Notes: a model not told the origin generated them from the letters alone. Shown: positions 26,283 through 35,265, numbered from the stretch's first letter. The stretch is 64,000 bases of DNA from TM7 phylum sp. oral taxon 349 (GCA_018127705.1 CP072328.1:310001-374000), one strand, 5' to 3'. Made by a program: numbers and translations.

Positions 26283-27590
26283 TTTGTTGATACAGCAAAG
26301 GTAACGGTAACAGCCGGTAAAGGCGGCGACGGCGCAGTGAGCTTTCGCCACGAGATTTTTGTTGATAAAGGCGGTCCGGACGGCGGTGACGGTGGCAAGG
26401 GCGGCGACGTTGTTTTTGTCGCGACTGAGCAGCTCAATACACTGTTGAAATTTCGTTATCAGCCAAAGCTCAAAGCGGAGAATGGTGTAGCTGGCAGTAA
26501 AAGAAAAAAAGCGGGACGCGCAGGCGAGCACTTGATTGTAAAAGTTCCCGTTGGCACGCTTGTTAAGCGCGATGGTGCTATCGTAGCTGATTTAACGCGT
26601 CATGGCGAAGAAGCGGTGATTGCAAAAGGTGGTGATGGTGGATTTGGCAACGCGCATTTTAAATCGAGCGTGCGTCAGACGCCACGCATGGCGGAGTTTG
26701 GCGAGCCGGGCGAATCATTTGAGGTCGAATTGGAATTAAAATTGTTGGCGGATGTTGGGCTGATTGGCTTTCCGAATGCAGGAAAATCAACCTTTTTGAG
26801 CGTCGTGTCAAATGCGCATCCGGAGATCGCGAATTACGAATTTACCACTTTGACACCAAATTTAGGAGTGGCTGATATTGATGACGGCAGCATTCTCATC
26901 GCTGATATCCCAGGGTTGATTGAGGGTGCGAGCGAAGGTAAAGGTCTGGGTGACCTATTTTTGCGCCATGTCGAGCGGACGGCGGTGCTGCTCCATATGA
27001 TTGATGCGTATAGCGACGATCCGGCGGAGAAATATACAGCGATTCGTCGCGAGCTTGAAAAATATAGCACGGAGTTAACAACGCGTCCAGAGATTATTGC
27101 ACTGACAAAATGCGAAGGATTGGACGAGGAAATTATTGCGATGCAAAAAACAGCACTGCAAAAAGCGGCGAATAATGCGGAGATTGTGGCTATCTCATCG
27201 CAATCGGGGCGGGGTGTGAAAGATTTGCTGCGGTTGCTGCGGCGCGCAATTGAAGTGTACCGCCAGCGCGAGCAGCAGCAAGAGGTCGAAGCAGAGACCG
27301 GCCTACCGGTAATTTCGCTTGATGAAGACCAATTGACTGACGCGTGGACGGTTGAGCGGTTGCCGGACGAAATAAACGAGAATGGTGAGCTGGTAGCTGT
27401 TTTTATAGTTAGAGGTAAAAAAATCGAGAAATTTGCTCGCCGGACGAATTTTGAGCAGTTTGAAGCAGTGAACCGTCTGCGCGACATCATGAAACGGACG
27501 GGTATTGCGCATGAGCTAGTCCGCCAAGGTGCGACAGGTGAAAGTGTTGTGCGAATCGGTGAGAGCGAGTTGACACTAGTTGAACAATAG
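26280..27590 (+). CDS. obgE: GTPase ObgE/CgtA
   Basis: Ribosome-associated GTPase of late 50S assembly and stress response. 436 residues. Glycine-rich Obg fold at the N-terminus (VTAGKGGDGAVSFRHE; GPDGGDGGKGGDV), then the G domain: G1 GFPNAGKSTFLS (about residues 162-173), G2 in YEFTTLTPNLG, G3 DIPGLIEGASEGKGLG (about 209-224), G4 TKCE and G5 SSQSG. The C-terminal about 100 residues form an OCT-type domain (DAWTVERLPDEINENG...FEQFEAVNRLRDIMKRTGI). Normal length and all motifs are intact. Confidence 0.96.
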   Translation: MFVDTAKVTVTAGKGGDGAVSFRHEIFVDKGGPDGGDGGKGGDVVFVATEQLNTLLKFRYQPKLKAENGVAGSKRKKAGRAGEHLIVKVPVGTLVKRDGAIVADLTRHGEEAVIAKGGDGGFGNAHFKSSVRQTPRMAEFGEPGESFEVELELKLLADVGLIGFPNAGKSTFLSVVSNAHPEIANYEFTTLTPNLGVADIDDGSILIADIPGLIEGASEGKGLGDLFLRHVERTAVLLHMIDAYSDDPAEKYTAIRRELEKYSTELTTRPEIIALTKCEGLDEEIIAMQKTALQKAANNAEIVAISSQSGRGVKDLLRLLRRAIEVYRQREQQQEVEAETGLPVISLDEDQLTDAWTVERLPDEINENGELVAVFIVRGKKIEKFARRTNFEQFEAVNRLRDIMKRTGIAHELVRQGATGESVVRIGESELTLVEQ

Positions 27591-27610
27591 TATTCTAAAA
27601 GGAGGAAATA

Positions 27611-27822
27611 ATGGGCAACAAAGAAAATGTTAATAGTGCGAGTGGTGAGAAATTCATAGAAGCGCCAAATCGTCTTCAAGTGGCGCTATATAGTGGCAAA
27701 CAGCATAGAAATTTTTTAGAAGTATATACCCGCACAGTTATATTGGATCTACTCTAGCTGCTGCTGTAGGTTTCTCTATGGGGGCATGCATCACGCCTCG
27801 TAAAAGCCCTAATAGTGAATGA
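27611..27822 (+). pseudogene. Small membrane-protein gene with a frameshift
   Basis: A strong ribosome site (AAAAGGAGG, 27597-27605) precedes the ATG at 27611. The first frame runs 48 codons to a TAG at 27755-27757. In another frame, starting near 27740, the continuation GSTLAAAVGFSMGACI-TPRKSPNSE ends at TGA 27820-27822 and looks like the missing membrane helix. Joined, the product would be about 69 residues: a soluble N-terminus and one C-terminal helix. So one frameshift near 27740 probably broke a small membrane-protein gene; alternatively the 48-residue peptide is the product. The stop overlaps the GTG of the next open frame, as in an operon. Family not recognised. Confidence 0.5.
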
Positions 27823-28449
27823 CAACAATATCCGAGGAGCGCTTGAGCGTAATCCCGATAATCCGCCATTACTCGGCGATCGTTTACTAGCGGCCGAACC
27901 ACGAGAGTTTACTGAAAAACTATGTGCAGACGTTCGCCGCGGCGGCACTGGGCGACTGCTAGATACAAGAGTCGGTAAGATGACGAACTATGTCCTTACG
28001 CATCTTGAGAAGAGGCGGTGGCCAGACGAGGACGCGAAACAATTTTTGGTGATTATCTTGAGTTCTTGTTGTTCGACGACGATAGGCGGCAAGAACGGCG
28101 GGTACTTAAAGCTGAGGAACTTGATGAACATTATTCTCGCACAAATAATGGGTGGTATAATACTCACCTCGTGCTAGCTAAGGCTCATTTTCGCGCCGAT
28201 AATTTACCTGACTTTAATTGCCAAACAGGGTAACTAGATGCGGCAAATGATCTATACGATGATTGGAAGAGAGGCGAAATAAATATTCCACAAGAAGTGC
28301 TTGAGGATACTGGGGTTGAAGCAGATAGAGATGTCGCTGAGGTAAAATCCTCGCCGACAATCACGGAGTGGTGCTGCGATACAGCGAGCGATGCAGTGAA
28401 AGCTCTGAGGCTAGTCGTATGCGACCTGAAGTTATGGTATGTGTGGTGA
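27815..28449 (+). pseudogene. Broken soluble-protein gene, possibly isoprenoid-synthase-like
   Basis: An open frame from GTG 27815 (NIRGALERNPDNPPLLGDRL...) is good until about residue 72 (HLEKRRWPDED). It then continues in another frame as GDYLEFLLFDDDRRQERR...LAKAHFRADNLPDF, hits a stop at 28231-28233, and goes on in that frame as NDLYDDWKRGEINIPQEVLE...ASDAVKALRLVV to a TGA at 28447-28449. So there is one frameshift and one in-frame stop. The DLYDDWxxGEINIPxEVLE stretch recalls the second aspartate motif of squalene/phytoene-synthase-like class I isoprenoid enzymes; I hold that with low confidence. The region 28450-28553 after it shows no gene. Confidence 0.5.
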
Positions 28450-28553
28450 TAGGAGGGCGCGCGGTTCTCTGAACAGAGAGGTACGATATGGGATTGAAGA
28501 AGCAGATATGTATCTTAATCCTGAGTCGTAACACACTAAAACTATTTTTTTGC

Positions 28554-28570
28554 TATACTATAAGAGTATG
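28554..28570 (+). promoter_or_regulatory. TATACT box 8 nt before sbcB (leaderless)
   Basis: TGC-TATACT at 28554-28559 and ATG at 28568. The longer open frame that starts at 28550 would include the -10 itself, so 28568 is the start. Confidence 0.6.
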
Positions 28571-29986
28571 GCGCGGACATTCTTTTTCTACGACTTAGAA
28601 ACTAGCGGCTTAAATGCGCGCGAAGACCGGATCATGCAGTTTGCGGGGTGGCGGACAGACATGGATCTTACACCAATTGACGAGCCGTATAATATACTCG
28701 TAGCGCTCAACGACGATACGCTACCGAGTCCTGATGCTCTAATGGTCACTGGTATTACACCGCAAAAAACTGTCAATGAGGGTTATAGTGAGGCGCAATT
28801 TGCACGTATACTAAGCGATGAAATTTTCACACCCGATACGATCGTTGTCGGGTTTAATAATATTCGGTTCGACGACGAATTTATTCGCCATCTGCTGTGG
28901 CGTAATTTTTACGATCCATACGAATGGTGCTGGAAGGATGGTCGGTCACGCTGGGATATGCTCGACGTAGTGCGCATGACGCGGGCGCTCCGCCCTGAGG
29001 GAATTAGTTGGCCGCTTGATGCCGCGGGCGAACCGACAAACAGACTTGAGCTTATCACGCGCGAAAATAGTATTGCTCATAAGAATGCGCACGATGCAAT
29101 GAGCGACGTCGATGCATTGATTAATGTGACAAAATTGATTCGCAGTAAGCAGCCGCAGCTATTTGAGTACCTGCTAAAAATGCGCGATAAAAAAGAAGTC
29201 GTGAAACTTATAAATGTCGACGATAAAAAGCCATTTGTTTATAGTAGCGGACGTTATGATAAAGAATTTGCTAAAACAACAGTCGCGTTTCCGTTGACGA
29301 TGGGGCGTAAGGGTAACGTCGTGGTATATGATTTACGATATGACCCGACGCCATTTGTTAATTTAAGCGAGTCAAAGTTGGCACACAAAGTGTATGCAAG
29401 CTGGCAGGAGCGCCAGGCTGAAGATTTTGTGAAGTTACCAGCGAAAGAGCTGCAGTTGAATCGCTGCCCGGCAGTGGCACCGCTTGGCGTATTGGCGCAC
29501 AGTGACGGGTGGGAGAAAATATCGCTTGATGTCGAGACAATTGCAAAACACCAAGAGATCCTCCTGACACACCCAGAATTCGCTGAAAAATTGCGTACAA
29601 TTTTTGAAAACAAACCTGAATTTACACGATCGCCCGATCCGGAAACACAACTATACGACGGGTTTCTGAACGACCGCGATCGGTTGCGTGTTGAAGCAGT
29701 ACGCAGTGCGAGCGAGCGTGAGTTGGTCGATTTTCATCCCAACTTCACCGACGAGCGACTGCCGGGATTATTGTTGCACTATAAAGCGCGAAACTTCCCG
29801 AAAGCGTTGAGTGATGATGAGCTTACGGCGTGGCAAACGTGGCGTGCGGCACGCATCCAAGCACAGCTGCCAAAGTATATGGCGGTGCTGCAGCGACTTA
29901 CGGCTGGAGCACTTGATGCTGATAAAGAATTTATCGTGCAAGAGTTGCAATTGTGGGCAGAATCGATTTTGCCAGAATCAGATTAG
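28568..29986 (+). CDS. sbcB: Exodeoxyribonuclease I (SbcB)
   Basis: Processive 3'-5' exonuclease on single-stranded DNA, used in repair and recombination. 472 residues from ATG 28568. The DEDDh exonuclease motifs are visible: FFYDLETSGLNAREDRI (Exo I, N-terminus), GFNNIRFDDEFIRHLLW (Exo II, about residues 99-115) and AHKNAHDAMSDVDALI (Exo III, about 175-190). The SH3-like and C-terminal ExoI domains follow (from about 205 and 355). The length is that of the Escherichia coli enzyme. It ends 4 nt inside a convergent small gene. An isolated sbcB is consistent with the repair-rich content here. Confidence 0.93.
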   Translation: MARTFFFYDLETSGLNAREDRIMQFAGWRTDMDLTPIDEPYNILVALNDDTLPSPDALMVTGITPQKTVNEGYSEAQFARILSDEIFTPDTIVVGFNNIRFDDEFIRHLLWRNFYDPYEWCWKDGRSRWDMLDVVRMTRALRPEGISWPLDAAGEPTNRLELITRENSIAHKNAHDAMSDVDALINVTKLIRSKQPQLFEYLLKMRDKKEVVKLINVDDKKPFVYSSGRYDKEFAKTTVAFPLTMGRKGNVVVYDLRYDPTPFVNLSESKLAHKVYASWQERQAEDFVKLPAKELQLNRCPAVAPLGVLAHSDGWEKISLDVETIAKHQEILLTHPEFAEKLRTIFENKPEFTRSPDPETQLYDGFLNDRDRLRVEAVRSASERELVDFHPNFTDERLPGLLLHYKARNFPKALSDDELTAWQTWRAARIQAQLPKYMAVLQRLTAGALDADKEFIVQELQLWAESILPESD

Positions 29987-30228
29987 TATCCTGATGTGTG
30001 TGTCGGCGGTTTGAGCGGCGCCGTATTGCATACCGCATCAATAATACCGACGATCAGAACGATACAACCGCCAAGTATTATCCAATAGGGGATGCTAATT
30101 GTTGTCCCGGGAATCATGCCAGTGAGCATGAAGCTAAGCAATGTGTCGAGAAAACTACTACTATGCACGAAAAATATCCCTGCTATTGTGAGTATGAACG
30201 TGGTAAGAAATAAATACTTGCATTTCAT
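29983..30228 (-). CDS. Small two-helix membrane protein
   Basis: 81 residues on the minus strand, convergent with sbcB and overlapping its stop by 4 nt. Two membrane helices: YLFLTTFILTIAGIFFV (about residues 4-20) and YWIILGGCIVLIVGIIDAV (about 48-66), with LDTLLSFMLTGMIPG between them. This topology resembles small DUF-type or PspC-like membrane proteins, but I recognise no family. The ATG at 30228 is followed by a typical basic MKCK start. Upstream on the minus strand is AT-rich sequence (30240-30290) with -10-like hexamers, and no clear ribosome site. Confidence 0.65.
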   Translation of the reverse strand: MKCKYLFLTTFILTIAGIFFVHSSSFLDTLLSFMLTGMIPGTTISIPYWIILGGCIVLIVGIIDAVCNTAPLKPPTHTSGY

Positions 30229-30314
30229 AGTGGCGCGCCCTAGATCACTTTTATCTATAACAATAATATAGCAATTAGATCAAAAATATGCAACGATAAG
30301 CGTCATAATAGCAG

Positions 30315-30746
30315 CTACGATTTTTTCGTTTGAGCGCAGCGTGTACAAATTCCCTGAATCTCAAGGATGTGCGATGGACTATGAATATGATACTCGGCAG
30401 CAATTGATGCAATGAGACACTCAAGCGTGTGATTTTCAGGTAAATCAATTACGCGTCCACATTGCCGGCAAGTTGCGTGGTGGTGGTGTTTGCTAAATGT
30501 GTCGGATAATTCGATTTTATGTTTCCAACCGACAGGAACAACATGCACGATGCCAAGGCGCTCAAATAACTCAACTGTACGGTACACGCTAACGCGGTTG
30601 ATTGATGGTGTTGTCGCGCGTATCAGCTCGCTAACGTAGCACGGCGGCTGATCGTATAATGCAGTAAATACCGTACGACGCGGTTTGGTGATGTGTAGCT
30701 GGTGTTTTCGTAAGATAGTTTCTAACGTTCGTAGAGCATCGTTCAT
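30315..30746 (-). CDS. Fur-family metal-dependent repressor
   Basis: 143 residues from the ATG at 30746. The longer frame to 30797 is rejected because the -10 box lies inside it. A winged-helix DNA-binding part (about residues 1-80; ITKPRRTVFTALYD, then SINRVSVYRTVELFERLGIV) and a dimerisation part with the metal site SDTFSKHHHHATCRQCG (about 81-97) and the second CxxC, CTRCAQ, at the end. The four cysteines form the structural zinc site of the family, and the HHHH block is the regulatory site region. Which metal it senses (Fe, Zn, Mn or peroxide) cannot be read off. A 14-bp palindrome overlaps its own -10 (30748-30761), suggesting autoregulation. Confidence 0.9.
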   Translation of the reverse strand: MNDALRTLETILRKHQLHITKPRRTVFTALYDQPPCYVSELIRATTPSINRVSVYRTVELFERLGIVHVVPVGWKHKIELSDTFSKHHHHATCRQCGRVIDLPENHTLECLIASIAAEYHIHSPSHILEIQGICTRCAQTKKS

Positions 30747-30747
30747 G

Positions 30748-30762
30748 ATACTGATCAGTATA
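30748..30762 (-). promoter_or_regulatory. Palindromic operator over the promoter of the first Fur-type gene
   Basis: ATACTGATCAGTAT at 30748-30761 is a perfect 14-bp palindrome. The minus-strand -10 TATACT (30762-30757) lies inside it, and the ATG at 30746 is 10 nt downstream. A repressor bound here would block its own promoter. Confidence 0.6.
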
Positions 30763-31594
30763 TCTATATTGCAATAAATTTGCAATATTCTATGCAAAAG
30801 ATCGTAATCATAGTTCGTGTCACTTCGTTTTCTAAATCTCGGTACATTAACCTAACCCAAAACACCCATTAAAATTAGAGTTGTAATAGCAACTAATCAA
30901 AGAAAGGATGTCCCGTATGTCTAACATACATACCAATACTTTGCCAGCAATAAGAAAATGCTGGTTAGTTTTAGTTAGGTTCTCATCATCACCTTTAAGA
31001 TAATCAAAGTCATACTGGCTAGATTAGTTAGTCAGTTTAGTTTAACTTGCTTTACTTTAGTTACTCATTAACAAACTTAGTCTTTGGTGAGAAGGTATAG
31101 GTAGCCTACAACACCAAGCGTACATATATCATAGCCAGAGCTTGAGAGGAGGTAACTTAGATTATGGGTGTATGTCCACAGTGTAAGAACACTCTACACG
31201 AGAATTACTTACTTAGGTATTTGTGGTGTAAGCTATGTCGTAAGAAATATAGAGCTACTGCCTGGAAGGGTTCATGGCTCTATGGTATGAAACTATCACC
31301 AAATCAGTTATTTAAGCTGCTATAGTGCTGGCAAACAAAGAAGAGCCTAAGAGCTTAGAACAGTAATCATTGTAGAGTGATCTAGAAGCTAACCCGTATA
31401 CACTGCTAAACCCTAAGCTATAAGCTACTAGGGCTTTGTCTGCTATAAAAGACGGTATTAGCTAAAGTAAGCTACCCTACAGTCTCTAGATGGTTCTCTC
31501 GGGTTTAGAGATAAGCTATACCATATACCATATACATGCGTATACTAGATACTCTATTTACACCTCTTCTAGAAGGCTTAGGATTAGGCTTAGA

Positions 31595-31634
31595 GTTAGG
31601 GTTTAGGGTTTAGGGTTTAGGGTTTAGGGTTTAG
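31595..31634 (+). repeat. (TTTAGGG)n telomere-like tandem repeat
   Basis: Four perfect TTTAGGG units (31602-31629), a near-unit before them (GTTAGGG, 31595-31601) and TTTAG after. It is identical to the plant-type telomere repeat unit, inside a dead IS element. Related degenerate TTAGG/CTTAG motifs surround it (31575-31745). Confidence 0.95.
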
Positions 31635-31865
31635 TCCATCCTCTCCCTCACTTCCAATACCATGCCTAGAGGGTTTAGGGCTAAGCTTAGGCTTAGACTT
31701 AAGCTTAAGCTTAAGTCTAGGTTTAGATTTAGAGTTTAGAGCTTAGAGCTAGGAGATCTAATCCAGGCAGATTGAACAGCTACTTTGCTAAGCTAAAGAG
31801 CAAACAGGCTACCTATATAGTAACAGGCGCTATAGGGCCATATACTGGACGTAAAGCTAAGTAAG

Positions 31866-31915
31866 CCTAACCTAACCTAACCTAACCTAACCTAACCTAA
31901 CCTAACCTAACCTAA
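31866..31915 (+). repeat. (CCTAA)10 tandem repeat
   Basis: Ten perfect 5-bp units, 50 bp, inside the dead IS element. Confidence 0.97.
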
Positions 31916-32133
31916 CCCTTACGTATTACAAGAAGCTTCTATAACGGCAGAGATAGAGATGTACTTGAAGAATTCATTCTGGGATACTGTAAAGCCTGGC
32001 AGCTTAGTTATTACAGACAAGTGGTATGGTTATGGTGAAATATCACTATTTATCCTATACTCTCTACTCTCTACTTCTAGGCTACTGCCATGAGAGTCAT
32101 AACCATAGCAAGGGAGATTATGGTAATACTAAT

Positions 32134-32182
32134 ACTAAACACTAAACACTAAACACTAAACACTAAACACTAAACACTAAAC
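32134..32182 (+). repeat. (ACTAAAC)7 tandem repeat
   Basis: Seven perfect 7-bp units, 49 bp, inside the same dead IS element; the third independent expansion there. Confidence 0.97.
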
Positions 32183-32405
32183 AAAGCTGAATTAATGTGG
32201 AGTGCAGCTAAACGTCATATGCGTAAGCTCTACGGACAACGTATACTAACACATCAGTTACAGGATCTATGTAAAGAATGGATGGCAAGAGCCAACCATT
32301 CTGAACTATTTAAAGATCCGTTAACATACCTATGGTTTAGGGTTGTTTTATTTTAGGTGGCTGTACCTAAATCTCTCGCAGCTAGTGTGATGTGCGCAAA
32401 AATGC

Positions 32406-32422
32406 TATAATATATAGTTATG
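32406..32422 (+). promoter_or_regulatory. TATAAT box 8 nt before uvrA (leaderless)
   Basis: TGC-TATAAT at 32406-32411 and ATG at 32420. It lies about 40 bp outside the IS end. No Shine-Dalgarno site. Confidence 0.62.
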
Positions 32423-35230
32423 TCAAAGAGCATAAAAATTATCGGTGCGCGTCAAAATAACCTGAAAAATATTGATATCGAGATTCCTCGCGATCAATTT
32501 ATCGTCGTGACTGGCTTAAGTGGTAGTGGCAAATCAAGTCTGGTATTTGATACGATTTATGCCGAAGGACAACGTCGCTACGTTGAGAGTTTAAGTAGCT
32601 ATGCACGGCAGTTTTTAGGTATCATGGACAAGCCGGACGTCGATAGTATTGAAGGGTTAAGTCCAGCGATCAGTATTGATCAAAAATCAACATCACGTAA
32701 TCCACGCTCAACAGTTGCAACGGTGACAGAAATTTATGATTATTTGCGATTACTATTTGCGCGCGTTGGCGTGCCGCACTGTCCGGTTTGCAATAAGCCG
32801 GTACAGCGGCGCACAACGCAGGCAATTATTGACGAAATCATGAAGTTGCCAGAGGGTAAGCGACTCATGATATTGGCGCCGATCGTTGCACAGAAAAAAG
32901 GCGAATTTCAGCATGTACCAGAGCAGTATATGCGTTCTGGTTTCGCACGGGCACGCGTGGACGGTGTGGTGTATGCGCTTGATGAATTTCCAGAGTTACA
33001 GAAAAGCTACAAACATGATATTGAAATTGTCATTGATCGAATCATTATGAAGCCGGATATGATTAGCCGCGTGTCGCAGGCGGTGGAGCAGTCGCTTGAT
33101 TTGGCATCGGGTGTCGTGCAAATTATGAATGTTGATAGTAGCGAGCTGCTGGTATATAGTCAACGCTATGCGTGCGTTGATCATCCGAACGAAGAAATTC
33201 CTGAGCTTGAACCTCGTCTGTTCAGTTTTAATGCACCACAGGGCGCGTGTCCGACGTGCACAGGGCTTGGTACACGACTAGAAATTGATCCAGAACTAGT
33301 ATTCAATAGTAATTTAACAATCGCTGAGGGTGCAATTCGTCCGTATAATCGTATTAATGTCGATAATTTTTATATGCGCAAAATTAAAGCGGTTGCCGAT
33401 GCGTATGAATTTAGTTTGCAAGTGCCGGTCAAACAACTACCAGATGATGTCCGGCAGAAAATTTTATATGGGACGGGATCTCAGAAATATCGTATTGATT
33501 TGGTAGGTGGACGCTATTACGATGCGACGTACGAAGGTGTGATTCCGAATTTAGAACGTCGCCATCGTGAGACGGAAAGCGAGTTTATGCGCAAAGATAT
33601 TGAGCGCTTTATGCGCGAGCGGAAATGTACGACATGTCAAGGTGCGCGTCTCAAACCGGTTGTGCTGGCGGTGACAGTAAACGGGCTGTCGATTATGGAT
33701 ATGTGTAATCTTGATGTAGCAAATGCGCTTGATTTATTTAGTAAGCTAAAATTCAGCGAGTCGGAAATGCATATTGTGCGGTTGATTCTGAAAGAGATTG
33801 CGGCGCGGCTTGGCTTTATGAATAACGTCGGTCTAAACTACTTAGAGCTGAGTCGAGCGGCAAATACGCTTAGCGGCGGCGAAGCGCAGCGGATTCGTTT
33901 GGCAACGCAGATCGGTTCTGGCCTGCAAGGAGTCCTCTATGTGCTTGATGAGCCTTCGATCGGGTTGCACCAGCGTGATAACGATCGGTTAATCGCGACA
34001 TTGAAACATCTGCGTGATTTAGGCAATTCGGTGCTTGTTGTTGAGCATGATGAGGATACAATTGCGCAAGCAGACTATCTGGTAGATATTGGTCCGGGTG
34101 CGGGCGTGCACGGCGGCGAAGTTGTAGCAGCAGGTACGCCAGCTGAGGTCGCAAAAAATCCTGTAAGTATAACGGGGCGGTATTTAAGCGGCGTTGAGAA
34201 AATAGCTGTACCAAAAAAACGCCGCACTGTGCAAAAAGACCGTAAACTCGTTGTGCGCGGTGCGCGTGAAAATAATTTGAAACATATTGATGTTGAATTT
34301 CCGCTTGGCGTGATGACGCTCGTGACAGGCGTGAGTGGCAGCGGCAAATCAACGCTTGTGAATGATATTGTCGCAAACGAGCTAACAGCACGGTTGCATC
34401 GGGCGCAAGCAGTGCCAGGCGCGCACGAGCGAATTGATGGTATCAATCAATTAGACAAGGCGATTGTAATTGATCAATCGGCGATTGGGCGTACGCCGCG
34501 CTCAAACCCGGCGACATACACCGGCGTGTTTACACAGATCCGTGAGTTGTTTGCAAATACGCCTGAAGCAAATATTCGCGGTTACAAAGCGGGACGGTTT
34601 AGCTTTAATGTGAAAGGTGGGCGCTGCGAGCATTGCCAGGGTGACGGCATGATAAAAATTGAAATGCACTTTTTGCCGGATGTATACGTTCAGTGTCCGG
34701 AATGTCATGGTAAGCGGTATAACCGCGAAGCGCTTGAAATTAAGTATAAAGGTAAAACGATTAGCGATATTTTGAATATGACAGTTGAGCAGGCGTGTGA
34801 TTTTTTCGCGAATGTGCCGGCGATTGCGCGCAAACTGCAAACAATCAACGAGGTAGGGCTTGGCTATGTTAAACTTGGGCAGCCGGCAACGACATTTTCG
34901 GGCGGCGAAGCGCAGCGAATCAAACTTGCGACTGAATTGAGCCGCCGTTCAACTGGTAAAACGCTTTACATTCTAGATGAGCCGACGACTGGGCTGCATA
35001 CGGCAGACGTTAAAAAACTACTCGATATTCTACAAAAACTTGTCGACGGCGGTAATAGTATGATTATCATCGAGCATAATTTAGAGGTAATAAAATGCGC
35101 CGACTGGATTATTGATATGGGTCCGGAAGGCGGGCAAGGCGGCGGCATGGTGGTTGCATCAGGTACGCCGGAAGACGTTGCAAAATCGCCGGAATCGTTC
35201 ACCGGCAAGTACTTGAAAAAGCTTTTATAA
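32420..35230 (+). CDS. uvrA: Excinuclease ABC subunit UvrA
   Basis: Damage-recognition ATPase of nucleotide excision repair. 936 residues, two ABC units. Unit 1: Walker A VVTGLSGSGKSSLVFDTIYA (about residues 29-48), zinc motif CPVCNKPV (about 118-125), UvrB-binding region, second zinc motifs CPTC and CTTCQGARLKP, signature LSGGEAQRIRLATQIGSGLQ (about 486-505) and Walker B VLDEPSIGLHQRDN. Unit 2: TGVSGSGKSTLVNDIV (about 636-651), zinc module CEHCQGDGMIK...CPECHGKR, FSGGEAQRIKLATELSRRS and LDEPTTGLHTADVKKLL. All functional motifs are intact. UvrC and a UvrD/PcrA helicase are also in the window; uvrB is not. Confidence 0.98.
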   Translation: MSKSIKIIGARQNNLKNIDIEIPRDQFIVVTGLSGSGKSSLVFDTIYAEGQRRYVESLSSYARQFLGIMDKPDVDSIEGLSPAISIDQKSTSRNPRSTVATVTEIYDYLRLLFARVGVPHCPVCNKPVQRRTTQAIIDEIMKLPEGKRLMILAPIVAQKKGEFQHVPEQYMRSGFARARVDGVVYALDEFPELQKSYKHDIEIVIDRIIMKPDMISRVSQAVEQSLDLASGVVQIMNVDSSELLVYSQRYACVDHPNEEIPELEPRLFSFNAPQGACPTCTGLGTRLEIDPELVFNSNLTIAEGAIRPYNRINVDNFYMRKIKAVADAYEFSLQVPVKQLPDDVRQKILYGTGSQKYRIDLVGGRYYDATYEGVIPNLERRHRETESEFMRKDIERFMRERKCTTCQGARLKPVVLAVTVNGLSIMDMCNLDVANALDLFSKLKFSESEMHIVRLILKEIAARLGFMNNVGLNYLELSRAANTLSGGEAQRIRLATQIGSGLQGVLYVLDEPSIGLHQRDNDRLIATLKHLRDLGNSVLVVEHDEDTIAQADYLVDIGPGAGVHGGEVVAAGTPAEVAKNPVSITGRYLSGVEKIAVPKKRRTVQKDRKLVVRGARENNLKHIDVEFPLGVMTLVTGVSGSGKSTLVNDIVANELTARLHRAQAVPGAHERIDGINQLDKAIVIDQSAIGRTPRSNPATYTGVFTQIRELFANTPEANIRGYKAGRFSFNVKGGRCEHCQGDGMIKIEMHFLPDVYVQCPECHGKRYNREALEIKYKGKTISDILNMTVEQACDFFANVPAIARKLQTINEVGLGYVKLGQPATTFSGGEAQRIKLATELSRRSTGKTLYILDEPTTGLHTADVKKLLDILQKLVDGGNSMIIIEHNLEVIKCADWIIDMGPEGGQGGGMVVASGTPEDVAKSPESFTGKYLKKLL

Positions 35231-35265
35231 TCTATAGGGGCTATTTGCAACAACAAGCAACTTAG

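Larger units (their letters stand above)
30917..32356 (+). pseudogene. IS1595-like zinc-ribbon transposase, heavily degraded
   Basis: Starts with MSNIHTNTLPAIRKCW (from ATG 30917), similar to the start of the minus-strand copy at 49223. A second piece from 31165 reads GVCPQCKNTLHENYLLRY-LWCKLCRKKYRATAWKGS, the zinc-ribbon N-terminal domain. Later pieces: YFAKLKSKQATYIVTGAIG (near 31782), FYNGRDRDVLEEFIL (near 31938), a broken LVITDKWYGYG catalytic block (near 32000), and the C-terminus LQDLCKEWMARANHSELF (near 32260), stop at 32354-32356. Many frameshifts, stops and repeat insertions separate them. The order matches the copy at 48.6-49.2 kb, so this is one element that has decayed by substitution and by expansion of short repeats. 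Confidence 0.8.
30841..32367 (+). mobile_element. Decayed IS1595-like element with zinc-ribbon transposase and microsatellites
   Basis: The left end starts GGTACA at 30841 and the right end mirrors it at 32356-32367 (GGTACAGCCACC on the minus strand). The ends share the pattern GGTACA...ACCTAA...AAAACA..CCC. About 1.5 kb. The interior holds a broken transposase and several tandem repeats that lengthen it. The same right-end sequence occurs at 24636-24736 in opposite orientation, and a related one at 48552. Confidence 0.75.

Noticed and set aside
26834-27679. Minus-strand frame of 281 codons inside obgE
   Set aside because: Shadow of a strongly supported GTPase gene; low-complexity Ser-rich translation and no ribosome site.
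27815-28449. A working phytoene/squalene synthase gene
   Set aside because: One frameshift and one in-frame stop, and only a single motif-like stretch supports the family; listed as a pseudogene with low-confidence similarity.
31595-32182. CRISPR array or telomere function for the tandem repeats
   Set aside because: Units of 5-7 bp without spacers; no cas genes; the element is internal to a circular-type chromosome segment, so a telomere role has no support.
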